Shown: positions 6,258-13,356 of the stretch, piece by piece
How the letters are laid out: each line of letters opens with the position of its first letter
Position numbering within the stretch: position 1 is the stretch's first letter
Origin: SpSt-600 sp042408195
GTDB lineage: Bacteria > Chloroflexota > Anaerolineae > SpSt-600
Assembly (NCBI GenBank): GCA_042408195.1
Contig: JBHOQL010000102.1
Span: 1 to 18,447 of the forward strand
Length of the DNA: 18,447 bases
Direction: 5' to 3'
The notes under the pieces: generated by a model
What the model saw: only the letters and a program-made list of their open reading frames with translations
Told to the model about the DNA's origin: nothing
Databases searched by the model: none
Translations under genes and position numbers: made by a program

Positions 6258-8144
6258 TTACATCGCTCTATATTCGCCTTCTACCACATCCTCACGGCTT
6301 TCCCCCTCAGGAGGACGCTGGCCATTACCGCCAGGCCTTGTGTAAGCGCCGTACATCTTTTCGGATAGCCGATAGCTGGCTTGCTGGAGGCGCTCCATGG
6401 CTCGCCTGATGGCTCCGATGTCATCGCCTTTCATAGCTTCCTTGAGTTCGGCGATGCGGGCTTCCAACTCCTGGCGATCCTCAAAGGAGATCTTATCGCC
6501 CATTTCCCTCATTAGCTTCTCAAGGGAGTAGATAAGGTTATCGGCCTGGTTGCGGGTCTCGGCCAGCTCGCGCTTGCGCCGGTCCTGCTCGGCGAACTTT
6601 TGTGCCTCCTTGATCATTCTTTCAATTTCCTCCTGAGTGAGGTTAGTGGAAGCTGTTATGGTTATCTTCTGCTCACGGCCAGTGGCCAGGTCCTTGGCTG
6701 AGACATTGAGGATTCCATTGGCATCAATATCAAAAGTTACCTCTATCTGGGGAACGCCCCTCGGCGCGGGAGGTATGCCCTCCAGGCGGAACCGACCCAG
6801 GGTGATGTTATCGGCAGCCATGGGGCGTTCTCCTTGGACCACGTGGATTTCCACCGCTGTCTGGCCGTCCTCAGCGGTGGTGAAGATCTCGCTCTTGCGC
6901 ACCGGGATCGTGGTGTTGCGCGGGATGAGCACGTGCACAATCCCGCCCAAGGTTTCAACACCCAGGCTCAGAGGGGTGACATCCAGCAAAAGCACATCTT
7001 TGACCTCTCCCGCCAGGACGGCTGCCTGTATAGCTGCCCCTACGGCGACCACCTCGTCGGGATTGACGCCCTTGTGAGGCTCTTTCCCCGTGAGCTCACG
7101 GACCAACCTCTGGACGGCGGGCATCCTGGTAGCACCGCCCACGAGGATGACCTCATCCAAGTCCTGGGGCCTGAGTTTGGCATCGCTCAGGGCCTGCATG
7201 AAGGGCCCCTTGAGCCGTTCCGTCAGGTCGGCCGTGAGCTGTTCAAACTTGGCTCTGGTAAGACGCATTTGCAGATGCTTGGGCCCGGAAGCATCAGCCG
7301 TGATGAAGGGCAGATTGATTTCCGTCTCCATCATGGTCGAGAGTTCAATCTTAGCCTTTTCGGCTGCTTCCTTGAGCCGCTGGAGGGCCTGACGGTCCTC
7401 TCGCAGGTCTATTCTATGCTCCTTGTAGAATTCCTCGCATATCCAGTCAATTATCCTCTGGTCGTAGTCGTCTCCACCCAGGTGGGTATCTCCGGCGGTG
7501 GCCAGTACCTCAATTACGCCATCACCGACCTCGAGGATGGAGACGTCGAAAGTGCCGCCGCCCAAGTCAAAGACCAGGATCTTCTCGTTCTCCTTTTTGT
7601 CCAATCCGTAGGCGAGGGCCGCAGCGGTGGGCTCGTTGATGATGCGGAGCACCTCAAGGCCGGCGATGCGCCCGGCATCCTTAGTAGCCTGGCGCTGGGA
7701 ATCATTGAAGTAAGCTGGAACGGTTATGACAGCCTTGGTCACTGGCTCACCGAGATATGCTTCGGCATCGGCCTTAAGCTTGGCCAAAATCATGGCCGAG
7801 ATTTCCTGAGGTGTGTATTCCCTGCCAGTAATGGGTATATAGACCCTTGCATCCCCCTGCGGGCCTCTGACTACTTTGTAGGGCACACGCCTTCGCTCCT
7901 CCTCCACTTCCTCGTAGCGGCGGCCTATGAACCGTTTGATGGAGAAAACGGTATTTTCGGGGTTGATTATGGCCTGACGTTTGGCAGGCCTACCCACCAG
8001 CCTCTCCCCAGTTTTGGTGAAAGCCACCACCGACGGGGTGAGGCGCTCCCCTTCAGCGTTGTGTATCACGACCGGTTCGCCACCTTCCACCACTGCAATG
8101 ACAGAGTTGGTAGTCCCGAGGTCAATGCCCACTATCTTTGCCAT
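6258..8144 (-). CDS. dnaK: Molecular chaperone DnaK (Hsp70)
   Basis: DnaK binds exposed hydrophobic stretches of client proteins in cycles driven by ATP and by DnaJ and GrpE. The 628-residue product has the nucleotide-binding domain with GIDLGTTNS (6-14), catalytic K70, VFDLGGGTFDVSIL (191-204) and VGGATRMP (335-342). The conserved linker VKDVLLLD (381-388), the substrate-binding beta domain and a helical lid (from about 510) follow. It ends in an acidic VVEGEYRAM tail. The start ATG follows AAGGAGGTGA and lies inside the end of the upstream small gene. No grpE or dnaJ is present in the window, so this copy is separated from its usual operon partners. It could be the main copy or a paralogue. 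Confidence 0.97.
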   Translation of the reverse strand: MAKIVGIDLGTTNSVIAVVEGGEPVVIHNAEGERLTPSVVAFTKTGERLVGRPAKRQAIINPENTVFSIKRFIGRRYEEVEEERRRVPYKVVRGPQGDARVYIPITGREYTPQEISAMILAKLKADAEAYLGEPVTKAVITVPAYFNDSQRQATKDAGRIAGLEVLRIINEPTAAALAYGLDKKENEKILVFDLGGGTFDVSILEVGDGVIEVLATAGDTHLGGDDYDQRIIDWICEEFYKEHRIDLREDRQALQRLKEAAEKAKIELSTMMETEINLPFITADASGPKHLQMRLTRAKFEQLTADLTERLKGPFMQALSDAKLRPQDLDEVILVGGATRMPAVQRLVRELTGKEPHKGVNPDEVVAVGAAIQAAVLAGEVKDVLLLDVTPLSLGVETLGGIVHVLIPRNTTIPVRKSEIFTTAEDGQTAVEIHVVQGERPMAADNITLGRFRLEGIPPAPRGVPQIEVTFDIDANGILNVSAKDLATGREQKITITASTNLTQEEIERMIKEAQKFAEQDRRKRELAETRNQADNLIYSLEKLMREMGDKISFEDRQELEARIAELKEAMKGDDIGAIRRAMERLQQASYRLSEKMYGAYTRPGGNGQRPPEGESREDVVEGEYRAM

Positions 8145-8328
8145 CTTCTATCACCTCCTTTTCCATGATGATAATTGGTGCTTTATCTTCGGGGTTGGGC
8201 AGGTGGGAGTAATCGCAGGTACATGGTCCTCCCTGGCTGCATCCCACACAGCAGTAAAACCTGCCTTCTACTATCGTGGGTTTCCAGGTGATCAGGATTC
8301 CGCAGTTAGCGCAAGTTACCTTAACCAT
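8122..8328 (-). CDS. Small Cys-rich metal-binding protein encoded upstream of dnaK
   Basis: This 68-residue protein has seven cysteines packed in its first 38 residues: C6-x-x-C9, C26-C27-x-x-C30 and C36-x-C38, with the segment RFYCCVGCSQGGPCTCDY. The pattern resembles zinc-ribbon or metallothionein-like small proteins and the metal-binding domain found at the N-terminus of some cation ATPases (a YCC-x-x-C motif). Zinc or copper binding is inferred. The tail after residue 45 is acidic and has no cysteine. It starts at ATG 8326-8328 after a GGGAGGG ribosome site, and its last 23 bases overlap the start of dnaK in another frame, which implies translational coupling. The function is unknown; a redox or metal stress sensor, or a partner of DnaK, is possible. 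Confidence 0.75.
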   Translation of the reverse strand: MVKVTCANCGILITWKPTIVEGRFYCCVGCSQGGPCTCDYSHLPNPEDKAPIIIMEKEVIEDGKDSGH

Positions 8329-8348
8329 CCTGCCCTCCCACGAAGGGA

Positions 8349-8354
8349 ATTAAA
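8349..8354 (-). promoter_or_regulatory. Candidate -10 element for the Cys-rich gene and dnaK
   Basis: TTTAAT on the minus strand matches five of six positions of the -10 consensus and lies about 20 bases before the ATG at 8328. No good -35 hexamer is present at the usual distance. That position is occupied by the 11-bp repeat array, which ends 9 bases upstream of this hexamer, as at activator-dependent promoters. Confidence 0.35.
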
Positions 8355-8363
8355 GCAGGGAGG

Positions 8364-8407
8364 CGTTAGAGATGTGATAGAGGAATGTTAGAAAAACGTT
8401 AGAACCG
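8364..8407. repeat. Four direct repeats with exact 11-bp period upstream of dnaK operon
   Basis: Four consecutive 11-base units begin at 8364, 8375, 8386 and 8397 and read, over their first seven bases, CGTTAGA, TGATAGA, TGTTAGA and CGTTAGA on the plus strand. Five of the seven positions are invariant (G2, T4, A5, G6, A7). On the minus strand, the sense strand of the operon, this gives TCTAAC words once per helical turn. Repeats of 11 bp are typical of OmpR/PhoB-family response-regulator sites. The array lies 36-79 bases upstream of the start of the Cys-rich gene. The protein that binds is unknown. Confidence 0.6.
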
Positions 8408-8552
8408 GTGATGGGCTTCGCCTCCTTAGCTCTTTCTCGCCTGCCCCTTAGGCTTCGGGTCTGTTTCAAGTTGTCAGAGAGGTTGAGCTAAGAGCCTGTC
8501 AAGCTTTTGCTCTCTCCCGTAGGTTCTGGGTGAGGCCCTATTCGTGGGTAGG
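8408..8552. other. Non-coding stretch between the dnaK control region and the regulator pseudogene
   Basis: No gene is supported in this region. It contains an 8-base inverted pair CTTAGCTC (8425-8432) and GAGCTAAG (8485-8492) and a duplicated GGCTTCG word near 8414 and 8451. The open frames crossing it are not family-like. Confidence 0.4.
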
Positions 8553-8580
8553 TTGCGGGGAGGAAAAAATACGATAAAAT
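8553..8580 (+). promoter_or_regulatory. Candidate promoter ahead of the regulator pseudogene and exporter
   Basis: TTGCGG (8553-8558) and TAAAAT (8575-8580) are spaced by 16 bases. Each matches its consensus hexamer at four or five positions. It is the only reasonable plus-strand promoter seen before the exporter genes and would transcribe through the dead regulator into the permease gene. Confidence 0.3.
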
Positions 8581-8585
8581 AAACA

Positions 8586-9029
8586 TGGACCGGGGTTAAC
8601 GTGAACAGTGACGTGAGGGGAAAGGAGGACATCTTCGCCTGAGCAAAGGCAATGTCCCAGAACGCGAAGCTGACCCAATCCTTCTTACTTGAACTGCGTT
8701 CTGTTCTGGAAGAGGCCATTCGCCGGGGAGTAAAGGTAGTCATCTATTCTCTTGATAGAAAAGGCACATGATGGGGTTAAAGGTCTCTGGCTCTTCCTTG
8801 TAGTCGATAAAGGGAGAGCTGTTGGTTGGCAGCCAACTCAGAGGACTTCAGATTCGAGCGCTGTAGGCCAGCAATTTGCTTCTGGTTTCCCCTGCCGAAC
8901 ATCACTTGCGGTGAGACCTTTATCTTCCTCGGATTCTCGCCTGTTCGGAGGAGCGAGCTGCAGAAGTTATCGGAGATAAGGACCGAACACTGTTTGTTCG
9001 GAAGATGGAAAGCCGCATGGGGGAGTAAA
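8586..9029 (+). pseudogene. Decayed TrmB-family transcriptional regulator, C-terminal part
   Basis: Three reading frames in succession give pieces that together resemble the effector-binding C-terminal half of TrmB-type regulators. Piece one (from about 8586) contains VRGKEDIFA, a TGA stop at 8640-8642, then LLELRSVLEEAIRRGVKVVI. Piece two, in another frame near 8772-8820, reads GVKGLWLFLVVDKGRAV. Piece three, in the third frame from about 8822, reads LVGSQLRGLQIRAL, a TAG at 8864, ASNLLLVSPAEHHLR, a TGA at 8912, then DLYLPRILACSEERAAEVIG and on to TAA 9027-9029. At least two frameshifts and three or more stops make a functional product impossible. The N-terminal winged-helix part is missing. 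It ends 4 bases before the permease gene, suggesting a former regulator of that exporter. The family call is by pattern recognition. Confidence 0.7.
8895..9001. repeat. Cluster of four CCGAACA words (two per strand)
   Basis: CCGAACA occurs on the plus strand at 8895-8901 and 8983-8989, and as its complement TGTTCGG at 8942-8948 and 8995-9001. The last two form a perfect 7-bp inverted repeat with a 5-base loop (8983-9001), 32 bases before the permease start. The cluster may be an operator or a short leader hairpin. Confidence 0.4.
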
Positions 9030-9033
9030 AAAG

Positions 9034-11268
9034 ATGGTGCTCAAGAACCTCTTTAGGCGCAAGGGACGAACCATACTCACCCTGATAGGAATAGCCATTG
9101 GGGTGGCAGCGATCGTTGCCCTTGGGGCTTTGGCGGGTGGCCTGCGGGAAGGTTTTTCGTCCATGACGCGCGGTTCTCAGGCAGATTTTGTTGTGACCCA
9201 GGCCGGCACTATAACCGCACTTTTGGGGAGCATAGATCAGGCTGTCGCTGATGAACTGCAGACATGGCCTGAGGTTTCTGCAGTGGACGGAGTGATCTTT
9301 TCCTTGCCCATTTTGGATGATGGGTCTTATCTTTTCTGCTTCGGCTACGAGCCTGAAGGCTTTGCCATCCGCCGGTTCCGCATCGTGGAAGGGGAACGGT
9401 TGGCCCAGGCATCGCTACGGCGAGGGCGCCCCATCCTGCTGGGCCGTCGTGCTGCTGAAAGGCTCAAACGGAAAGTAGGCGATGTACTCTACATAAGTCA
9501 GATCCCCTTCCGCGTCGTCGGCCTCTACGAAACGGGAAGTAGTCTGGAGGATGCTGCTTCCGTCATTTCCTTAGAGGATGCTCAAGTACTGACCGTCCAG
9601 CCACGTCGGGTGACTTTACTCTACGTTAAGCTGCGCGATCCTTCTATGGCTGAGGCGTTCCGCACGCGTATGGCCCGTCGCTTCCCGGACTTAATAACCA
9701 TAGCCTCGGCAGACTTCGCCGACCAGGAATACATGGTGCGCATTGTGGATGCAATGGCGATGGCTGTCGCTGCGCTGGCGATCATCATAGGCGGGGTAGG
9801 GATGACCAATGCCCTTTTCATGTCTGTCTTCGAGCGTACAGTGGAGATCGGGGTGCTGCGCGCATTGGGCTGGCGCCGTCGCCAGGTTCTGACGCTAATT
9901 CTCAAGGAGTCAATGGCTCTCTCCCTGATTGGAGGACTGGCGGGAATTTTATTGGGGATTGTAATTGCTTTTCTGTTCAGTAGGTCTGGTTCATGGATTG
10001 GGGTGTGGGGAGTGCATATTTCGCCGCAGATTTTACTGCGTGCACTGGTCACAGTGGTAGTGCTTGGGCTGGTTGGCGGCGCATATCCAGCATGGTGGGC
10101 CAGTCGTCTTCTGCCTGTTGAGGCTATGCGTTACGAGGGGGGAACCGGCGGTTTTGCCTTCCGTCCATTGCCCGGCGGTATGTCCATCCGCAACCTCATG
10201 CGACGCCGAACGCGCACAACACTAACTGCTCTAGGCATCGCCATCGGCGTTGCGGCAATGGTTGCTCTGGGGGGTATGAGCGAAGGGATGTACGCGGTTT
10301 TCACCCAGATATGGCGCGATAGCCAAGTGGATCTGGTGGCCATGCAAGCCAATGTGGACAGCGACCTGAGCGCTATAGACGAGCGGGTGGGTTCTCGCCT
10401 CGCGGCTATGCCCGAGGTAGAGGCGGTGGCGGGTACCATGTTCCTTGCGCTCAGTACGGAGAAAACCCCATTATTGCTTCTTTCCGCTTACCACCCGCGT
10501 AGCTTTGTCATGGGTCATTTCCGCATTGTGGAAGGCGAGCCGTTAACAGCACCGCGCCAGATTCTCCTCGGTCGTCGCGCTGCTGAACAGTTAGGCCTCA
10601 AAGTTGGCGATACAATTCGCCTTCAGGAATCCACTTTCCGGATCGTTGGCATATATGAAACGGGTGTCGCTTACGAGGATTTAGGTGGAGTTATCAGCCT
10701 GAGGGATGCACAAGTCCTCAGCGGTAAGCCTCGGAAAGTCCAGATATACTACATCAAACTTAAACAACCCGACGAAGCGGAAAAAGTACGGGACCGGCTC
10801 AAGAAGGCCTTCCCCGGAGTGGATTTTGCCCGCACCACTGAAGCTGAGCAAGTAGTTAGTGACTTGCGGGTGATGCGGCAGACGATTGGCCAAATTTCGT
10901 TCCTGGCTATATTCATCGGCGCCCTGGGCATATTGAATACAATGTTAATGAGCGTTCTGGAGCGAACCAGGGAAATAGGCATATTGCGGGCACTGGGATG
11001 GCGGCGCCGCCGGGTGTTGTGGATGATCTTGCAGGAATCTCTCCTCTTGGGATTCCTTGGAGGTCTGGGTGGGATTGCGCTGGGAGTCTTCATGGGGCTA
11101 AGTGTATCCAGGATGCCAGGAATAGCTCAAGCTTTCGCTCCTCTCTTTAAACCGAACCTTTTCATTCAAGCAGCAGTGGTCTCAATGATAGCAGGGGCTT
11201 TGGGAGGGCTATACCCGGCCTGGCGAGCTACCCGGATGCATCCAGCAGAGGCACTGAGATATGAGTGA
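9034..11268 (+). CDS. Double-length MacB/FtsX-type ABC transporter permease (tandem fusion)
   Basis: The 744-residue protein consists of two complete permease units joined head to tail, 1-382 and 383-744. Each unit has an N-terminal helix after a basic stretch (RRKGRTILTLIGIAIGVAA; RRRTRTTLTALGIAIGVAA), a large extracytoplasmic MacB-like core, and three C-terminal helices preceded by an EIGxLRALGWRRRxVL coupling segment. The two halves share many segments, such as LLGRRAAE, KVGD, YETG and VISLxDAQVL, showing internal duplication. About eight membrane helices are expected, and one polypeptide could supply the whole transmembrane dimer. With the adaptor and ATPase downstream it forms a MacAB-like exporter; the substrate is unknown. 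ATG 9034 follows a GGGGGAG ribosome site within the end of the pseudogene. Confidence 0.92.
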   Translation: MVLKNLFRRKGRTILTLIGIAIGVAAIVALGALAGGLREGFSSMTRGSQADFVVTQAGTITALLGSIDQAVADELQTWPEVSAVDGVIFSLPILDDGSYLFCFGYEPEGFAIRRFRIVEGERLAQASLRRGRPILLGRRAAERLKRKVGDVLYISQIPFRVVGLYETGSSLEDAASVISLEDAQVLTVQPRRVTLLYVKLRDPSMAEAFRTRMARRFPDLITIASADFADQEYMVRIVDAMAMAVAALAIIIGGVGMTNALFMSVFERTVEIGVLRALGWRRRQVLTLILKESMALSLIGGLAGILLGIVIAFLFSRSGSWIGVWGVHISPQILLRALVTVVVLGLVGGAYPAWWASRLLPVEAMRYEGGTGGFAFRPLPGGMSIRNLMRRRTRTTLTALGIAIGVAAMVALGGMSEGMYAVFTQIWRDSQVDLVAMQANVDSDLSAIDERVGSRLAAMPEVEAVAGTMFLALSTEKTPLLLLSAYHPRSFVMGHFRIVEGEPLTAPRQILLGRRAAEQLGLKVGDTIRLQESTFRIVGIYETGVAYEDLGGVISLRDAQVLSGKPRKVQIYYIKLKQPDEAEKVRDRLKKAFPGVDFARTTEAEQVVSDLRVMRQTIGQISFLAIFIGALGILNTMLMSVLERTREIGILRALGWRRRRVLWMILQESLLLGFLGGLGGIALGVFMGLSVSRMPGIAQAFAPLFKPNLFIQAAVVSMIAGALGGLYPAWRATRMHPAEALRYE

Positions 11269-11314
11269 AAAATTTGCGTCCCGGCAGTTAAAAATTGAAA
11301 TCGGGAGGTAGACC

Positions 11315-12427
11315 ATGCACAGGATGCTGGCAGCGATCATGGCCCTGTTGATTTTATCCTGTTCGGCATGCGGTCAGGCCACGCCAACTCCGGTCCCGGA
11401 AGCAGTGAGGGAGGCGGGATCAGTCATTTCCGTAAGCGGTAAAGTCGTCCCAAAGGTTTGGGCTACTTTGAGTGCCCAAACGAGCGGAGTTGTACTGGAA
11501 GTTTTGGTGGCTCCGGGTGATGAGGTTAAAGCCGGAGAAGTGCTGGTCCGGCTGGATCCATCTGAGGCTCAGTTGGCAGTGCAGCAGGCTGAAGCAGCTC
11601 TAACCGCCGCTCAAGCCCGCCTGGATGAATTGAAAGCTGGCCCTACTTCCGAAGAGTTGGAGGAGGCGAAAGCCGCGGTGGCAGTGGCCCAGGCAGCCCT
11701 CCAGAAACTCCTCAAGCCGGATCCAATCCAGGTTGCGGTGGCACAGGCTGAGCTGGCCCAGGCAGAAGTGATGCTCCGGCGAGCCCAGGAGGCATACGAT
11801 CGGGTGAAATGGGACCCCGCCATCGGTACCCGGCCGGAGACATTGCAACTGGAAGAAGCTACAGGAGCCTACAAAATTGCTAAAGCCCGGCTGGATGCGC
11901 TGTTGAACCCCCCTGCCGCCGATGTGGCAGCCGCTCGCGCTCAACTCCAGCAAGCTCAAGCTCGGCTGGCCCGACTGAAAGCCGGGGCAAGGCCAGAGCA
12001 AATTGCTATGGCTGAAGCGGAAGTAGCACGGGCCCGCGCTGCATTGGAAATAGCTCGCCTGAACTTGAGCCGCTGCGAAATCCGTGCACCCTTTAACGGA
12101 ACCATTGGGCGGGTCTATGTCCGAGCCGGTGAACTAGTTGCTCCCGGGCAGCCCTTGGTGACACTGGGCGACCTGACCACGCTGCAGGTGGAGACTACGG
12201 ACTTGGACGAAGTTGATGTAGCCCAGGTGCGAGAAGGCCAAAAGGTAAGTGTGACCTTTGATGCGATTCCGGATCGTATTTTCAGGGGCCATATCGTGCG
12301 TATTTACCCGATGGCAGAGCCTGGTGCGGGTGGAGTCAGGTATACCGCCATCATCGCCTTGGAAGAATTGGACCCAGCCCTGCGGTGGGGCATGACAGCG
12401 TTTGTGGACATTGAGGTAAAGAAATGA
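11315..12427 (+). CDS. HlyD/MacA-type adaptor, predicted lipoprotein
   Basis: The 370-residue product starts with a short lipoprotein-like signal (MHRMLAAIMALLILSCSAC, with C16 or C19 as the acylated residue). A lipoyl-like half-motif follows (SAQTSGVVLEVLVAPGDEVKAGEVLVRLD), then a long Ala- and Gln-rich coiled coil (about 80-255), the second lipoyl half (CEIRAPFNGTIGRVYVRAGELV) and a beta-barrel domain. This is the periplasmic-adaptor family order. In a monoderm or atypical envelope, such a lipoprotein would sit on the outer face of the membrane and assist the permease. ATG 11315 follows GGGAGG, 46 bases after the permease stop, and its stop overlaps the ATG of a possible ATPase start. No outer-membrane TolC-like gene is present in the window. 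Confidence 0.9.
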   Translation: MHRMLAAIMALLILSCSACGQATPTPVPEAVREAGSVISVSGKVVPKVWATLSAQTSGVVLEVLVAPGDEVKAGEVLVRLDPSEAQLAVQQAEAALTAAQARLDELKAGPTSEELEEAKAAVAVAQAALQKLLKPDPIQVAVAQAELAQAEVMLRRAQEAYDRVKWDPAIGTRPETLQLEEATGAYKIAKARLDALLNPPAADVAAARAQLQQAQARLARLKAGARPEQIAMAEAEVARARAALEIARLNLSRCEIRAPFNGTIGRVYVRAGELVAPGQPLVTLGDLTTLQVETTDLDEVDVAQVREGQKVSVTFDAIPDRIFRGHIVRIYPMAEPGAGGVRYTAIIALEELDPALRWGMTAFVDIEVKK

Positions 12428-12444
12428 GCCAGCGAGGAGGAACA

Positions 12445-13161
12445 ATGGAAAGGGATAAAATTGTAATAGCGCGGAATCTGGTGAAAATCTACAAGGATGG
12501 CCCCGAGGTCCGGGCATTGAACGGCCTCACGATGACGGTGGAAAGAGGGGAATTTGTTGCCGTGATGGGTCCTTCGGGCTCTGGGAAATCTACCCTGCTT
12601 CACATCCTCGGCGCGTTGGACCGACCCACCAGTGGTGAAGTTTGGGTGAACGGCCAAAACTTGGCCCAGGTCCGGGATCTAGATTCCTTCCGTGCTCGAA
12701 CGGTGGGCTTCGTCTTCCAACTTCACAACCTCATCCCCACCCTTACAGCAAGGGAGAACGTGGAAGTGCCGATGATGGGCCAGCCTATCAGCCGCTGGGA
12801 GCGCAGGCGGCGAGCCGAAGAGCTTTTGGAGAGGGTTGGTCTACGCCATCGGATGAACCACTTGCCCAATCAAATGTCAGGTGGGGAGCGGCAGCGGGTG
12901 GCGATCGCCCGTGCTTTAGCCAACAACCCTGTCCTTCTCCTTGCGGACGAACCAACAGGAAACTTGGATTCTCAGAGCGGCGCGGAAGTGATAGCTCTCA
13001 TGCGGGAATTGAACCGGGATTTAGGAACCACCCTAATCGTGGTTACTCATAACCCCTCAGTGGCTCGCTGTGCTGACCGCATTCTCCTCATGCGGGACGG
13101 CTATATAGTTGCGGAACTGCATCCAGAAGAATTGGACCAAAACCTCTTCATTGGTCATTAG
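12445..13161 (+). CDS. ABC transporter ATP-binding protein, MacB/LolD type
   Basis: This is the ATPase of the exporter, about 238 residues. Visible motifs are Walker A GPSGSGKST, a Q-loop FQLHNLIPTLTARENV, the signature MSGGERQRVAIARAL, Walker B LLLADEPTGNLD and the switch histidine in VVTHN. The A-x-R-A-L-N-G-L A-loop region and the IPTLTARENV sequence are typical of the MacB/LolD (FtsE-like) subfamily that drives mechanotransmission exporters rather than importers. I prefer ATG 12445 because GAGGAGG (12434-12440) lies just before it. An in-frame ATG at 12424 overlaps the adaptor stop (ATGA) and would add seven residues. A terminator follows the gene. Confidence 0.94.
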   Translation: MERDKIVIARNLVKIYKDGPEVRALNGLTMTVERGEFVAVMGPSGSGKSTLLHILGALDRPTSGEVWVNGQNLAQVRDLDSFRARTVGFVFQLHNLIPTLTARENVEVPMMGQPISRWERRRRAEELLERVGLRHRMNHLPNQMSGGERQRVAIARALANNPVLLLADEPTGNLDSQSGAEVIALMRELNRDLGTTLIVVTHNPSVARCADRILLMRDGYIVAELHPEELDQNLFIGH

Positions 13162-13182
13162 TCAGGACCTTCAATTTCGTGG

Positions 13183-13226
13183 AGAGCTTCTCGCCCTGAC
13201 CAAGAGGCGAGAGGCTCTTTATTTTT
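13183..13226 (+). terminator. Intrinsic terminator of the exporter operon
   Basis: AGAGC-T-TCTCGCC (13183-13195) pairs with GGCGAGA-G-GCTCT (13206-13218) across a 10-base loop, with one mismatch. TTATTTTT (13219-13226) follows immediately. The stem and T-run form a classical rho-independent terminator 21 bases after the ATPase stop, isolating the exporter from the nrd operon. Confidence 0.88.
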
Positions 13227-13250
13227 CACCTCGGAAGAGAGGGTGGGGGC

Positions 13251-13279
13251 TTGCGCTAACCGCCAAAGTGTGCTAAACT
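13251..13279 (+). promoter_or_regulatory. Candidate promoter of the nrdR-nrdJ operon
   Basis: TTGCGC (13251-13256) is followed after 17 bases by TAAACT (13274-13279), with a TGC extended -10 at 13271-13273. Transcription would begin near 13286. Both NrdR boxes then lie just downstream of the start, where bound NrdR would block polymerase. Confidence 0.5.
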
Positions 13280-13290
13280 TATAAAGGCAG

Positions 13291-13306
13291 CTACTAAACT
13301 TTGTAG
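13291..13306. promoter_or_regulatory. Upstream NrdR box
   Basis: CTACTAAACTTTGTAG has perfect CTAC/GTAG arms and retains the ACWA...TWGT frame of the NrdR consensus ACACWATATATWGTGT, with mismatches in the centre. On its own it is weak; it gains support from lying exactly 31 bases, three helical turns, from the better downstream box. Confidence 0.6.
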
Positions 13307-13321
13307 TTACTGCACATAAAT

Positions 13322-13337
13322 GCCAAATATATAGTGC
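13322..13337. promoter_or_regulatory. Downstream NrdR box
   Basis: GCCAAATATATAGTGC agrees with the NrdR consensus ACACWATATATWGTGT at 12 of 16 positions, including the whole AATATATAGTG run. It lies 19 bases before the nrdR start. NrdR boxes usually come as tandem pairs 31-32 bases apart, as seen here. Confidence 0.78.
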
Positions 13338-13356
13338 CTTATGTAAAGAGGCTGAA

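Noticed and set aside
6834..8168. 444-residue open frame on the plus strand opposite dnaK
   Set aside because: Long antisense frames opposite dnaK/hsp70 are a well-known by-product of codon bias. This one has no ribosome site or family-like features and lies wholly over a certain gene.
8329..8410. CIRCE or HspR (HAIR) heat-shock operator at dnaK
   Set aside because: Neither TTAGCACTC-N9-GAGTGCTAA nor a CTTGAGT/ACTCAAG pair is present; only the 11-bp direct repeats were found.
8474..8743. 89-residue minus-strand frame
   Set aside because: It is antisense to the first pseudogene piece, lacks a ribosome site and has no domain pattern.
8752..8979. 75-residue plus-strand frame as an independent gene
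   Set aside because: Only its first third looks like a TrmB C-terminal piece; the family-like sequence then moves to another frame, so it is part of the pseudogene.
13227..13356. Cobalamin riboswitch before the B12-dependent reductase operon
   Set aside because: The gap is only about 130 bases, already holds a promoter and two NrdR boxes, and shows no B12-box-like sequence.
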